Assembly: GCF_003627755.1 (NCBI RefSeq)
Contig: NZ_CP032695.1
Span: 806,001-870,000, forward strand
DNA length: 64,000 nucleotides
Reading direction: 5' to 3'
Source: Rhizobium jaguaris
GTDB taxonomy: Bacteria; Pseudomonadota; Alphaproteobacteria; Rhizobiales; Rhizobiaceae
Translations under genes and position numbers: made by a program
Part shown: one piece after another, positions 26,543 through 34,722 of the stretch
How positions within the stretch are numbered: position 1 is the stretch's first letter
Layout: each line of letters starts with the position of its first letter
Notes under the pieces: model-generated
The model's input: the letters and a program-made list of their open reading frames with translations, nothing else
Told to the model about the DNA's origin: nothing
The model's database searches: none

Positions 26543-27322
26543 ATGAACATCACCGGCAAGCGCGTCCTCATCACCGGCGGGTCAAGTGGAATCGGCCTTG
26601 CCCTGGCGCGGATACTGTTGGCGAAGGGAGCGAAAGTGGCGATCAGCGGACGCTGCCCGGAAGTCGTCGCCAAAGTTGTCGGATCCCTGCAAAGCGTTAG
26701 CGCCGAGGTCCACGGCATAGTGTCTGATGCCGTGACCATCCGAGGCCGCGACGCGAGGCTCGAGCAGGCTCTTGCCACCCTCGGCGGCCTGGATGTCCTT
26801 GTGCATTCTGCCGGCGGGATGCCGGGCGGTGGTCGCCTGGAGAACATGGATGACGCCGAGCTGCAGGCGATGACCGACGTGACCGCCCCACTCCTCCTGA
26901 CCCGGACGGCGTTGCCACTGCTGCGCGACAGCGGAGACGCAATGGTGGTGGATGTTTTCTCCGGTATCGCGCGGATCGGCGCGCCGTTCTACGCGACCTA
27001 CGCTGCGGCGAAGATCAGGCTAGGGCATTTCGGGGAGGCGCTGCGGCGTGACTTAAAAAGGAAGGGCATCCATGTCCTGACCGTCTACCCCGAAGGAATG
27101 GAGATGCCGATGCTGAACTCGAACCTCGCCGGGCCAAAACTTGGCTTTGTGCGTGAATCGACCTCCGCGATTGCCGAGGCCATTTCAAGGGGCATTGAAA
27201 CCAGGGCGTTCCAGGTGATCCTGGCGGCCAGACCGGGCTCGGATGATCGTGCAAAATCGCGACAGCCCCAGCTGCGGTCGACGAGCGTTCTCAGACAGTT
27301 CAAACAAGGAGTACGATTGTGA
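26543..27322 (+). CDS. short-chain dehydrogenase/reductase
   Basis: A 259-residue SDR. Cofactor motif TGGSSGIGLALARI, then VHSAGG in place of NNAG, catalytic YAAAK within FYATYAAAKIRLGHFG, and LTVYPEGMEMPM after it. It resembles the DltE-like group. The last 35 residues (RPGSDDRAKSRQPQLRS and on) are more polar than usual. The start ATG follows GGGAGAGTAGAC. It lies alone between the GMC oxidoreductase and an MFS gene on the same strand. Confidence 0.87.
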   Translation: MNITGKRVLITGGSSGIGLALARILLAKGAKVAISGRCPEVVAKVVGSLQSVSAEVHGIVSDAVTIRGRDARLEQALATLGGLDVLVHSAGGMPGGGRLENMDDAELQAMTDVTAPLLLTRTALPLLRDSGDAMVVDVFSGIARIGAPFYATYAAAKIRLGHFGEALRRDLKRKGIHVLTVYPEGMEMPMLNSNLAGPKLGFVRESTSAIAEAISRGIETRAFQVILAARPGSDDRAKSRQPQLRSTSVLRQFKQGVRL

Positions 27323-27500
27323 TGCCGCAAAATGTATTTCCCTCTCTTGCCTCTGCTCACGCCGGCGGCGGCGAGATCCGTTGCCTGGCCATTTGGTCGG
27401 CGAGTTCCGTCTGGTCCTGTTCAACCGCTTTTGCTCAGGTTTATTCAAATGTTCTGCGAATAACGGAGGAACAGCAGAAGATTGGCGGGGAGGTCGATGA

Positions 27501-28961
27501 ATGACGCAGTCGTTTATAGAGCAGTGTGGCCGCGGCGTTATCGATGCCGAGCCCTGCCCGCGTGAGCTCGGGAGGGAAGCGCCGTGCCAGCGGGGCATGG
27601 TGCTCACGGCCTGTGTGCTCGCGTCCTCAATGGCGTTCATAGATGCGACCGCGCTGCCCGTTGCGCTGCCGAGACTGCGCGCCGATTTTGGTGCGGACCT
27701 CGCCTCGGTTCAATGGGTTCTCAACGGGTATATGCTGGCGCTCGCCTCGCTGACATTGATCGGCGGCGCGCTTGCGGATGTTTACGGCAAGGCGCGGATG
27801 CTCGCGCTCGGCTGCGTCCTGTTCGGTCTGGCATCCGCATCTTGCGCGTTGGCGCCTTCGCCCGCCTGGCTGATCGCTGCACGCGTCGTGCAAGGAGCGG
27901 CCGCCGCGATCGTCACCCCTGCCAGCCTCGCCCTGATCGGGGCCACATATCCGCGCGCGGAGCGGAACCGGGCAATCGGCATTTGGGCGGCGGCGTCGGC
28001 TCTCACCACCGCCGGTGGCCCCGTCCTGGGCGGTTGGCTGACCGAGACCTTTGGCTGGCCATCCGTGTTCTGGATCAATCCGCCGATCGCAGTCGTAACA
28101 GTGGGAGTTCTGGTGGTCTTCGCGCCTAAAGATGGCCGCATCCAACGCAGGTTCGACGTGATTGGCGCGGCGGTCCTGGCTTCAACGCTCGGGGCGCTCG
28201 CCTGGGCGCTCAGCCAGATCGGCCCTGCTGAAGCTCAGGTCGCGGCAGATACACCGGCCCAAAAGGGTACGGTGCTTGCGACCGTCGCTGCGCTTGGCAT
28301 TGTCGGCCTCGCCGTCTATGCGTTCTGGGAACGCAGAAGCAAACACCCGATGACACCACCTCGCCTGGCGGAGAACCGCGCTTTCCTCGGGCTGAACGTC
28401 GCCACTCTGATGATCTACGGGGCGGTTTCGATCATGTTCTTCCTACTCCCATTCGATCTCGTCGATCGCCGCGGCCTGCCGGCGACCGATGCCGGATTGG
28501 CGTTCCTGCCCTTCGCGCTCGGCGTCGGACTCCTGTCGGGCGTGTTCGGCGGGGTGGCGGACAAGATTGGCGCGCGGGTCATGCTCGTCGCGGGGCCCGC
28601 TGGCGCGGCACTAGCCTATGTCTGGATGGCGCTCGGTCAGGAGGAATCTTTGATGCTCGGCGTGATCGGGCCAATGACACTGCTCGGCTTGTCCTTCGCC
28701 GTGCTCGTGGCACCGCTCACCGCGTCTGTCCTGTCGAGCGTTGACCAGATGGACGAAGGGCTTGCCTCCGGAATCAACAATGCTGCGAGCCGGATTGCAC
28801 AGCTCGCCGGCGTGGCGCTGGCCGCTGGTGTCGCGTCTTTCGAGTCTGGCTACGAAGTCGGCCTCTTATTAGCCGCCGTGATCTCGATCGGTGGCGCCTT
28901 TACAGCTGCAATAACCCCGACGCTGGACTTGGCGAAAGCAGGCGACAGGGGAGGCGCTTAG
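27501..28961 (+). CDS. MFS transporter, DHA2 (14-TMS) family
   Basis: A 486-residue efflux-type MFS protein. Motif A is GGALADVYGKARM after the second helix; motif C-like GGPVLGGWLTE is in the fifth helix; a DHA2-typical D in FIDATALPVALP is in the first helix. The N-terminal 30 residues are a hydrophilic cytoplasmic extension. GGGAGGTCGATGA precedes the ATG. It is a second DHA2 pump, distinct from that at 2013, with no adjacent regulator. Confidence 0.88.
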   Translation: MTQSFIEQCGRGVIDAEPCPRELGREAPCQRGMVLTACVLASSMAFIDATALPVALPRLRADFGADLASVQWVLNGYMLALASLTLIGGALADVYGKARMLALGCVLFGLASASCALAPSPAWLIAARVVQGAAAAIVTPASLALIGATYPRAERNRAIGIWAAASALTTAGGPVLGGWLTETFGWPSVFWINPPIAVVTVGVLVVFAPKDGRIQRRFDVIGAAVLASTLGALAWALSQIGPAEAQVAADTPAQKGTVLATVAALGIVGLAVYAFWERRSKHPMTPPRLAENRAFLGLNVATLMIYGAVSIMFFLLPFDLVDRRGLPATDAGLAFLPFALGVGLLSGVFGGVADKIGARVMLVAGPAGAALAYVWMALGQEESLMLGVIGPMTLLGLSFAVLVAPLTASVLSSVDQMDEGLASGINNAASRIAQLAGVALAAGVASFESGYEVGLLLAAVISIGGAFTAAITPTLDLAKAGDRGGA

Positions 28962-29335
28962 AAAGCAATATCGGACACATAGGGGCGCGGAGTTATGACC
29001 GCCCTTGGGCCTGATAACATTTCAGCAGATCGGCAACGAAGCCGGAGGCCCACGATCCACGATCCAACGATGCGTTGCCGTTCGGGGATGACCGCTGAAC
29101 GAGATATCGGTTGGCGATCCATCGCGTTGCGCTCGATACGAGCGCAGATGTCGATGCGTCGGCATTGTGGCAAAGCAAGGTCGTCACCGAAATGGTATCG
29201 CGCGGAGGCTTGAGATGCTTGCAGGTAATGGAATCCATGCCTTCGAGGAGCGGGACGAACCATCGAAATACTGGCAAAATCTGGCTTGGCACAGACTATT
29301 TAAGCTCTGTCGGATCGAACGTGAGGCGGGTAGGT
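28962..29335. other. spacer of about 370 bp with no supported gene
   Basis: A minus-strand frame covers most of it (28958-29263), but its product has no recognisable motif and no ribosome-binding site. It may be decayed coding sequence. Confidence 0.45.
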
Positions 29336-29641
29336 ATGCGGCCGGATTGGGTGCCATATTTTTTTCTATCCGCCGCAACCAGTCTAAGCTTGCCCCAACT
29401 CATAACATTATTCGAAACAGGTCAGGTGTCCCTGACTTCGAGGTTCCTTCGGGTTCTCGCGGGGCTGGTTGTGGTCTCTGCGATTGCACTTGGCGTGCGA
29501 GAAAATGGACTTCTGGCGAGCCTGGTGATCTTTGTCTGCAGTTACTCCATTTCTCCGTTACTGCGCTTCCAAGATCGCTCTCGCGTCGCGTCCGTTTGCG
29601 CGTCCGCTGTTTGCCTCCTGATTTTTATTGGGCCCCTGTAA
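29336..29641 (+). CDS. small hypothetical membrane protein
   Basis: A 101-residue product with probably three hydrophobic helices (around LSAATSLSLPQLITLF, FLRVLAGLVVVSAIALGV and LLASLVIFVCSYSI) and short polar loops, ending in another hydrophobic stretch at LLIFIGPL. The frame is open further upstream, but ATG 29336 with GAGGCGGG nearby gives a clean membrane protein. No family is recognised. Base composition is lower in GC than its neighbours. Confidence 0.45.
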   Translation: MRPDWVPYFFLSAATSLSLPQLITLFETGQVSLTSRFLRVLAGLVVVSAIALGVRENGLLASLVIFVCSYSISPLLRFQDRSRVASVCASAVCLLIFIGPL

Positions 29642-29994
29642 ATTGAGCAAAATTGGCCAGTCTGAGATCGCATACAACCTACGAGGCGTGCGTCCTGGCG
29701 TTCCAGACACATTTGCGAACCTCTCAACCGCCAATGCTTTGACCCGTCCCAATAACTTTGTGTTATTGACTTCATTGCGGCTCGGCATTTCCAATTTACC
29801 GTCGCAGGCGACAATCTGTTGGCGATACGGCTGTACCAACTAAAACATCAGTTCTCATTCCGCGTAGTCGTTGGTCTACGATTTTGAACGCCGCGCAATG
29901 CGACTGTCTCCGGTCATCGACCGCGTATGGTTGAGGCTGTTTCAGCGCCGTTGAATAATTGTCTGTCTTTGACTAAGTCCCTACGGAGGTTGTT
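29642..29994. other. spacer of about 350 bp upstream of the osmF-like gene
   Basis: No gene is supported. It is AT-richer than the surroundings and should contain the promoter of the binding-protein gene; ACGGAGG is visible just before that gene's TTG start. Otherwise nothing stands out. Confidence 0.45.
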
Positions 29995-30906
29995 TTGTCC
30001 CTGAAGAAGTTTGCAGTTGCAGTCTCACTATATGCCCTTGCCGCCGGCGCGGCGCATGCCGCAGATGTCGTCGTCTCGTCTAAGATCGATACCGAAGGGA
30101 CCCTCCTCGGCAATGTCATTGCACTCGCGCTCGAGGCGAATGGCATCAAGACACAGGATCGCATCGCTCTTGGTGCGACGCCCGTTGTTCGCAAAGCAAT
30201 CACTGCCGGTGAGATCGATATCTATCCGGAATACACTGGCAATGCCGGCTTTTTTTTCAACAAGCCAGATGACCCCGCCTGGAAAAACATCAACCAGGGC
30301 TATGCCATGGCAAAAAAGCTCGACTACGACGCCAACAAGATCGTCTGGTTGACGCCGTCGCCGGCCAACAATACCTGGGCGCTCGCTGTACGACGCGACG
30401 TCGCAGGCCCCAACAATCTGAAGACGATGTCGGATTTCGGTAAGTGGGTTGGCCAGGGCGGAGCCGTGAAGCTTGCGGCGTCGGCAGAATTCGTCAATTC
30501 CGCCGGCGCGCTTCCGGCCTTTCAAACGACTTACCGCTTCATGCTGAAGCCTGAACAGGAAATCGTACTTTCAGGAGGAGATACCGCGGCCACGATCAAG
30601 GCTGCAGCCGACCAAACCAACGGTGTCAACACAGCGATGGTTTACGGCACCGACGGCGCGATTGAAGCAGCCGAGCTGACGGTCCTCGAGGACGACAAAA
30701 GTGTGCAGCAGGTCTATGCGCCAACGCCGATCATCCGCGAGGCTGTGCTGAAGGCCTACCCGAAGATCGAGGAGATCCTCGCACCGATCTTCAAGGGCCT
30801 GACCGCCGACGAGTTGCGTAAGCTTAACGCCAAGATCCAAGTTGACGGCGAGCCGGCAAAGTCGGTTGCCACGGACTATCTGAAGGAAAATGGCTTTCTG
30901 AAATAA
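29995..30906 (+). CDS. osmF: glycine betaine/choline-type ABC substrate-binding protein (OsmF/YehZ-like)
   Basis: A 303-residue periplasmic binding protein. A signal peptide is clear (MSLKKFAVAVSLYALAAGAAHA, cleaved near residue 22), followed by the OsmF-type start ADVVVSSKIDTEGTLLGNVI and EIDIYPEYTGNAGFFF, then the aromatic-box region. The TTG start at 29995 has ACGGAGG seven bases before it. No permease or ATPase gene is adjacent, so it is an orphan component. Quaternary-ammonium osmoprotectant uptake is the family role. An IS3 remnant abuts its 3' end. Confidence 0.88.
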   Translation: MSLKKFAVAVSLYALAAGAAHAADVVVSSKIDTEGTLLGNVIALALEANGIKTQDRIALGATPVVRKAITAGEIDIYPEYTGNAGFFFNKPDDPAWKNINQGYAMAKKLDYDANKIVWLTPSPANNTWALAVRRDVAGPNNLKTMSDFGKWVGQGGAVKLAASAEFVNSAGALPAFQTTYRFMLKPEQEIVLSGGDTAATIKAAADQTNGVNTAMVYGTDGAIEAAELTVLEDDKSVQQVYAPTPIIREAVLKAYPKIEEILAPIFKGLTADELRKLNAKIQVDGEPAKSVATDYLKENGFLK

Positions 30907-31020
30907 CCCGTCGCTGGACTGCGCCGAATGGAGCCGTTGCTTGTTATAGGTTTCTTCAATGAAGTGAGGAAGATGATCGATGACATCGTCAATGGATTCG
31001 AACGCCATCACCGACCCCAC
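30907..31020 (-). mobile_element. IS3-family transposase (OrfB) C-terminal remnant
   Basis: Read on the minus strand, about 33 codons give FESIDDVIDHLPHFIEETYN and KQRLHSA, the well-known C-terminal end of IS3-family DDE transposases just before the LGY.SP motif. The similarity stops at Ala, and the remnant begins directly after the stop codon of the osmF-like gene. Nothing else of the IS was found. Confidence 0.65.
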
Positions 31021-31266
31021 GGACGCAGTCCAGTCGCTCCAATTGAATGCAAAAGCGACAACGATCTGTGGCCGAGACCCGTCGCCGACAGGCCCTCTGC
31101 CCGAGCACTAACCGCGGCTGAGGCGCTCGTTGCCAGGCGCTAGAGCCATCGCAAGCCAACCTAGGATAACAGTATCTTGCTGCTAATCCATAACGCGGAT
31201 TGTTCGTAATGGGCCTGGACGCGTTTAGCGACTTCCCCGCGCTGCTCGCCCGTTTGCGGAGCCGTG

Positions 31267-31952
31267 TCAAGCGCGGAGGGTCTCGCCGCCCTTCGCGTCC
31301 GCGTAGTACCGAGGCGCCTCACGACGGTCGCATTTGCCGTAATCGCGCACGATCCGCACTCTGCGGACGCTCGCCTTGTCATTCGGCCCGGAAGCGTCCT
31401 CGTAGGCCTGCGCCGCGGCGGCGTCTTTCCAGGATATGAGCAGGATCAGGTTGCCGGGCGTGAGCACGGCATCGAAGATGTCCCAGGACGTGCTGTCGGC
31501 GGCCCACGGGTTCAGGCCGAGCCATTCGCCGCAGTCGTACGGGTTCTCGGTCTGCTTCCATTCCGCCGGGCGAGTCGCATTGATCAGCGTGACCGTCGTT
31601 CCGTCCCCGACTTCGGTCTCGTCGAGCCGCTGCTCTGCGAGGACTTATCCGGCAGGCACCTGATTGTCGGCGGTGACCTGGCCGACGCGCAGGTGGTAGT
31701 CCGCGAGGATTTCGTCGCGGCCCTTCTGCTGGACGTCATGATGGCGCACACGGGTGCGCCATCGGACGAGCGACTTCTCGTCCCGCCAGTTCGAAAGCGA
31801 AACGATCCAGCCCTCACGAGTCAGGCTCTTGTAGCGGATGTTGTCGACGAAACCCTCGACCTGCTCCAACTCGGGGCGCAGCATCCTGGCATTTTCGAAG
31901 TAGTCATCCCAGTTCTCTTTATTAGGGGGACCTCGAATATCACTGAAAACAT
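31267..31952 (-). pseudogene. antibiotic biosynthesis monooxygenase (ABM)-domain protein, frameshift and in-frame stop
   Basis: The reading order on the minus strand is MFSVIFEV, then in another frame NKENWDDYFENARMLRPELE through ADYHLRVGQVTAD, then an in-frame TAA (31645-31647), then EQRLDETEVGDGTTVTLINA and onward to RIVRDYGKCDRREAPRYY. This fits a two-ABM-domain protein of about 230 residues. The frameshift lies at a five-G run (31925-31929). Two independent lesions make it a real pseudogene. It still has module copy C upstream. Confidence 0.8.
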
Positions 31953-32088
31953 GGTCGTATCTCGTTGCGACGCCATCTGTCGCGATGTCGAAGTGCCCCA
32001 CCCAGACGCGCCGTCGTCACAGCAGAAGACATGATTGTGCGCTGGGTGAGCACGGTACCGTTCAAGCATGGAATTCCGTGCGGCGAAT

Positions 32089-32130
32089 GGGAAACAATGT
32101 CGCGCCATGGAGTCGATAGCTGCGCGTTAT
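32089..32130 (-). promoter_or_regulatory. conserved promoter module, copy C (upstream of the ABM pseudogene)
   Basis: Minus strand: ATAACGCGCAGCTAT (32130-32116), CGACTCCATGGCGCG, then TTTCCC. The module ends 137 nt before the pseudogene start. Similarity to copy D continues for over 150 bp, including GATGGTCGTAGGCAC and GTCTTCGCGG upstream of the box. Confidence 0.6.
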
Positions 32131-32523
32131 GATGGTCGTAGGCACACAAACACGTCTTCGCGGTCGCTGATAGTTCTGCCCCGGTGAGTGTCCTTAGCGA
32201 AGCGACGCACTCCCACCGCAACGTGCCAAACGGTGATGGCACTGGTTGGCGACCTCGCGACGATTGAGCAGGGTGCCGACGGCTCGGCTGCTCTTGTCGG
32301 TGCCCCGCATGCGCTGTTCAACGAGATCGGATTATTGCTGACAACGAGGCGCGTTGAAGCACTTCAGCGCTACCGCAGCGATGCGCAAGTTGGTCCGAAG
32401 CTGAGGCTGTTGGGCGTACCGGGCCGGCGCCTGGACTCAATCATCTCGCGTGGTCGCGAGCGGCCGGCGACCAGGCCCGTGCGGGCGCGCGGTCGCGAAC
32501 GCCGCGCTCCGCGGTTCCCGGTC
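32131..32523. other. spacer of about 390 bp, no supported gene
   Basis: The left part is the upstream extension of module C. A plus-strand frame starting 32188 yields a fairly protein-like stretch (DGSAALVGAPHALFNEIGLL) but no family is recognised and it runs antisense into the cupin gene. I do not call it a gene. Confidence 0.4.
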
Positions 32524-32937
32524 CTAGGGGAACGTCAGGCCGAAAGCGGCTGGATCGGGCTGCTCGCCGTTCTGGGGCACCAAGAAGCGCTCCAGCCCAC
32601 CCGGCACGAAGCTGGCCAGCAGGGTCGCCTGGTCGCCGACCACCTCGATCGTATGCGGCACACCGCGGGGAAGAGCCGCGAAGGCACCCGGCCCCACTTC
32701 GACGCGGGCATCGCCGACCTGTGCGATTAGCTGCCCCTGGACCACATAGACTAGCTCGTCCTCGAGCGAGTGGGTGTGAAGTGGCGGCTCCTCCCCGGCT
32801 CGCACTGTCCACAGGACAACGCCATATTCGCCCCCGGACTGGCTGCTCTCCACTTTGATCTCGATGCTCGAACCGCCGCTCGAGGTCGCTGTCGCGCCGC
32901 CGTTAGGCGGGGTTAGAACCGGCTTCTGAACTGACAT
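32524..32937 (-). CDS. cupin domain protein
   Basis: A 137-residue single cupin. Motif 1 appears as PPLHTHSLEDELVYVVQG (metal ligands His-His-Glu) and motif 2 as ALPRGVPHTIEVVG. A flexible Gly/Ser/Thr-rich N-terminus precedes the barrel. AGGAGACTACAA stands directly before ATG 32937, so the longer frame to 33126 is rejected. The enzymatic role is unknown; such cupins often act on quinones or serve as dioxygenase-like proteins. Its promoter carries module copy D. Confidence 0.88.
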   Translation of the reverse strand: MSVQKPVLTPPNGGATATSSGGSSIEIKVESSQSGGEYGVVLWTVRAGEEPPLHTHSLEDELVYVVQGQLIAQVGDARVEVGPGAFAALPRGVPHTIEVVGDQATLLASFVPGGLERFLVPQNGEQPDPAAFGLTFP

Positions 32938-33047
32938 TTGTAGTCTCCTGATTGTGAACCTTTGTTTGAGTATCGCAGCGGCAGCGAAAGGTTGCCGCTC
33001 ACGCCCATCAGCATGGGCCCATAAGCATGGGACTGTCCGCGGCGAGT

Positions 33048-33089
33048 GGGAAGTGACGTCACGCCATGGAGTCGATAGCCGTGCGTTAT
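33048..33089 (-). promoter_or_regulatory. conserved promoter module, copy D (upstream of cupin)
   Basis: Minus strand: ATAACGCACGGCTAT (33089-33075), CGACTCCATGGCGTG, then a CACTTCCCACT end in which TTTCCC is CTTCCC. It ends 111 nt before the cupin ATG. It is closest to copy C. Copy E lies 110 bp away in the opposite orientation, so this is a divergent pair. Confidence 0.6.
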
Positions 33090-33199
33090 GATGGTTGTAG
33101 GCACGTGAACAGGTCTTCGCGGCCACTGACCGCTCGGCTCTGGTAGTCCTCGTCTGGGAAGCGCCGCAGTCGCTCCGTCGCGTCCCAAGCCTCTTTCCG

Positions 33200-33242
33200 A
33201 TAACGGTCGGCTATCGACTCCATGGCGAAAGGTGATTTCCCT
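33200..33242 (+). promoter_or_regulatory. conserved promoter module, copy E
   Basis: Plus strand: ATAACGGTCGGCTAT (33200-33214), CGACTCCATGGCGAA, AGGTGATTTCCCT. The box is part of a longer palindrome CGATA-N9-TATCG. It ends 102 nt before an ATG at 33344 that has an AGGAGG ribosome-binding site. It forms a divergent pair with copy D. Confidence 0.6.
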
Positions 33243-33343
33243 TTAGTCCCTTAAAGATCCAAGTTTCGACGTATTGTCGCCCGCTCGCCTGTGGGGGCTC
33301 AAATCAGCATTCCGTCGAGCGATCCGAAGTCAGGAGGTCTGAC

Positions 33344-33604
33344 ATGCAGACCAAAGAAGCACCCGACGTCTCGTACGCCCACGCGGCCAAGTGCTCTCCA
33401 CCAGACAATGTCGTTGCGCTTGCGGTCTGCGCCGACGCCTCGCTTGGAGTTCAGCGCCCATTCAGCGCGAGGATCCAGAGCGTCCGCGATGATCGCAAAT
33501 TCCTCATCGCCTCCAGGCGGGTGCAGGTTCTCGTCGGTGGCGACGGCGAGCTGTGGGATCCCGTGCCTGACCGTCGCGGGCTCCGACACGCGCGGGGAGG
33601 GTGA
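33344..33604 (+). CDS. hypothetical 86-residue protein downstream of module E
   Basis: No family is recognised. Support comes from position: a strong AGGAGGTCTGAC lies directly before the ATG, and promoter module E ends 102 nt upstream, the same geometry as at the other targets. The product begins MQTKEAPDVSYAHAAKCSPP and ends in an Arg/Gly-rich tail, so it may be the start of a longer gene truncated by a frameshift. A minus-strand frame across the same DNA is also open, which weakens the call. Confidence 0.4.
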   Translation: MQTKEAPDVSYAHAAKCSPPDNVVALAVCADASLGVQRPFSARIQSVRDDRKFLIASRRVQVLVGGDGELWDPVPDRRGLRHARGG

Positions 33605-33776
33605 TCGGCATAGTGAGCAAGCTGGGTGCCGGGCACACTGGTGCGTCTCTGTCTCCACAGCTCTGCTCTGAAGGGCTGTGCGCCGGGAGCTTTCCAAAGG
33701 CGGGCCACAAATCGTTGGGCGCGCAAATGTCATAACCGGCCGGCGTCCCGCCGGACCGTGGACAGGAGGAATTTCG

Positions 33777-34271
33777 ATGACTTTATCTAGTGGTACGACA
33801 GTAGCAGTCGCTGATCGCGAGACGACCCCGCAGATCGGCGACAGGATCACCGACAAATTACCACCGCCCGATGACATCGCCGTCTGCGACTGGATCGGGC
33901 CGGAGGCGTTCGAGCATTGGACCGAACTGCGGAACTGGATCGAGGAATTCTACCCCGGTGTTTTCGCGCCGGATTGGCTCTATGGTGGCAAGAAACGCGG
34001 TTGGTCCCTGCGCTACAAGAAGACCAAGGCTTTCTGCACCTTGCTGCCGGAATATAGGATGTTTTCGGCCGTGGTGGTCTTGGGGAGAGCGGAACGAGAG
34101 AAGTTCGAAGAGCGGCGTTATGTCTGGCGTCCGCATCTGGTCAAGCTCTACGATCAAGCGAAAACCTACATTGACGGGAAATGGCTCACAGTTGCCATCT
34201 CCTCGGAAGATGACCTGCATGATGTGACGGAGCTTTTGACTATGAAGCGCCCTCCACGGGCACAGGGTTGA
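33777..34271 (+). CDS. DUF3788 family protein
   Basis: A 164-residue protein with the DUF3788 pattern: WIEEFYPGVFAPDWLYGGKK, GWSLRYKKTKAFCTLLPEYR and FSAVVVLGRAEREKFE. The family is small, cytoplasmic and of unknown function; a YdhG/DUF1801-like fold is suspected. ATG 33777 follows CAGGAGGAATTTCG, so the longer frame to 33678 is rejected. It stands alone before the toxin-antitoxin pair. Confidence 0.82.
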   Translation: MTLSSGTTVAVADRETTPQIGDRITDKLPPPDDIAVCDWIGPEAFEHWTELRNWIEEFYPGVFAPDWLYGGKKRGWSLRYKKTKAFCTLLPEYRMFSAVVVLGRAEREKFEERRYVWRPHLVKLYDQAKTYIDGKWLTVAISSEDDLHDVTELLTMKRPPRAQG

Positions 34272-34368
34272 ATGTCCGGGAAATCCTAAGCGTTGCGGCG
34301 AAATCAGCGCGTCGGGCTCCGGGAATCCGGCAGCGTGCCTGATTGTCCCTTTGTCGGTAGCAAGGTTT

Positions 34369-34387
34369 GTATTGCATTTAGCGATAC
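34369..34387. promoter_or_regulatory. inverted repeat, probable toxin-antitoxin operator
   Basis: GTATTGC (34369-34375) and GCGATAC (34381-34387) form an imperfect 7-bp inverted repeat with a 5-base spacer, 33 bp before the antitoxin ATG. DUF1778 antitoxins are ribbon-helix-helix proteins that repress their own operon at such sites. Confidence 0.5.
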
Positions 34388-34419
34388 CAGATATTTTCTT
34401 CCGTACAAGGAGATTAGCC

Positions 34420-34719
34420 ATGGCCGGCACCCCCAAACGCAAGGAATACCCGATCGCTATGCGTCTGCCCGCTGCAGACGTCGCAATGATTGATCGCGCG
34501 GCCAGCCTACGGGGCCGCTCGCGCACCGATTTCGTTCGAGACGCCGCCGTACGCGCGGCCGAGCAGGTGGTGATGGAGCAGGGGCTCGTTCGCATGAGCT
34601 CCGAAGGATTTGCTGATTTTATGGAAGTGTTATCACGTCCGGCAACTTCAGTTCCTGAGATGGTGAAGTTGGCCCAGCGACCCGCCCCTTGCGAGCCAGG
34701 CTACGTGGCGAAGCGGTGA
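34420..34719 (+). CDS. DUF1778 antitoxin (TacA-like)
   Basis: A 99-residue ribbon-helix-helix antitoxin. The DNA-binding part is YPIAMRLPAADVAMIDRAAS with the DUF1778 continuation GRSRTDFVRDAAVRAAE. The C-terminal segment (about 60-99) is expected to wrap the toxin. ACAAGGAGATTAGCC precedes the ATG. The toxin gene starts 3 bases after its stop, and the palindrome at 34369 is the likely autoregulatory site. Confidence 0.88.
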   Translation: MAGTPKRKEYPIAMRLPAADVAMIDRAASLRGRSRTDFVRDAAVRAAEQVVMEQGLVRMSSEGFADFMEVLSRPATSVPEMVKLAQRPAPCEPGYVAKR

Positions 34720-34722
34720 GAC

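Noticed and set aside
32188..32730. Plus-strand frame of 180 codons upstream of and opposite the cupin
   Set aside because: Runs antisense through a clear cupin gene and has no family match.
33299..33877. 192-codon minus-strand frame over 33.3-33.9 kb
   Set aside because: No recognisable domain and no ribosome-binding site; the plus-strand ORF at 33344 has an AGGAGG sequence and module E. Not fully excluded.
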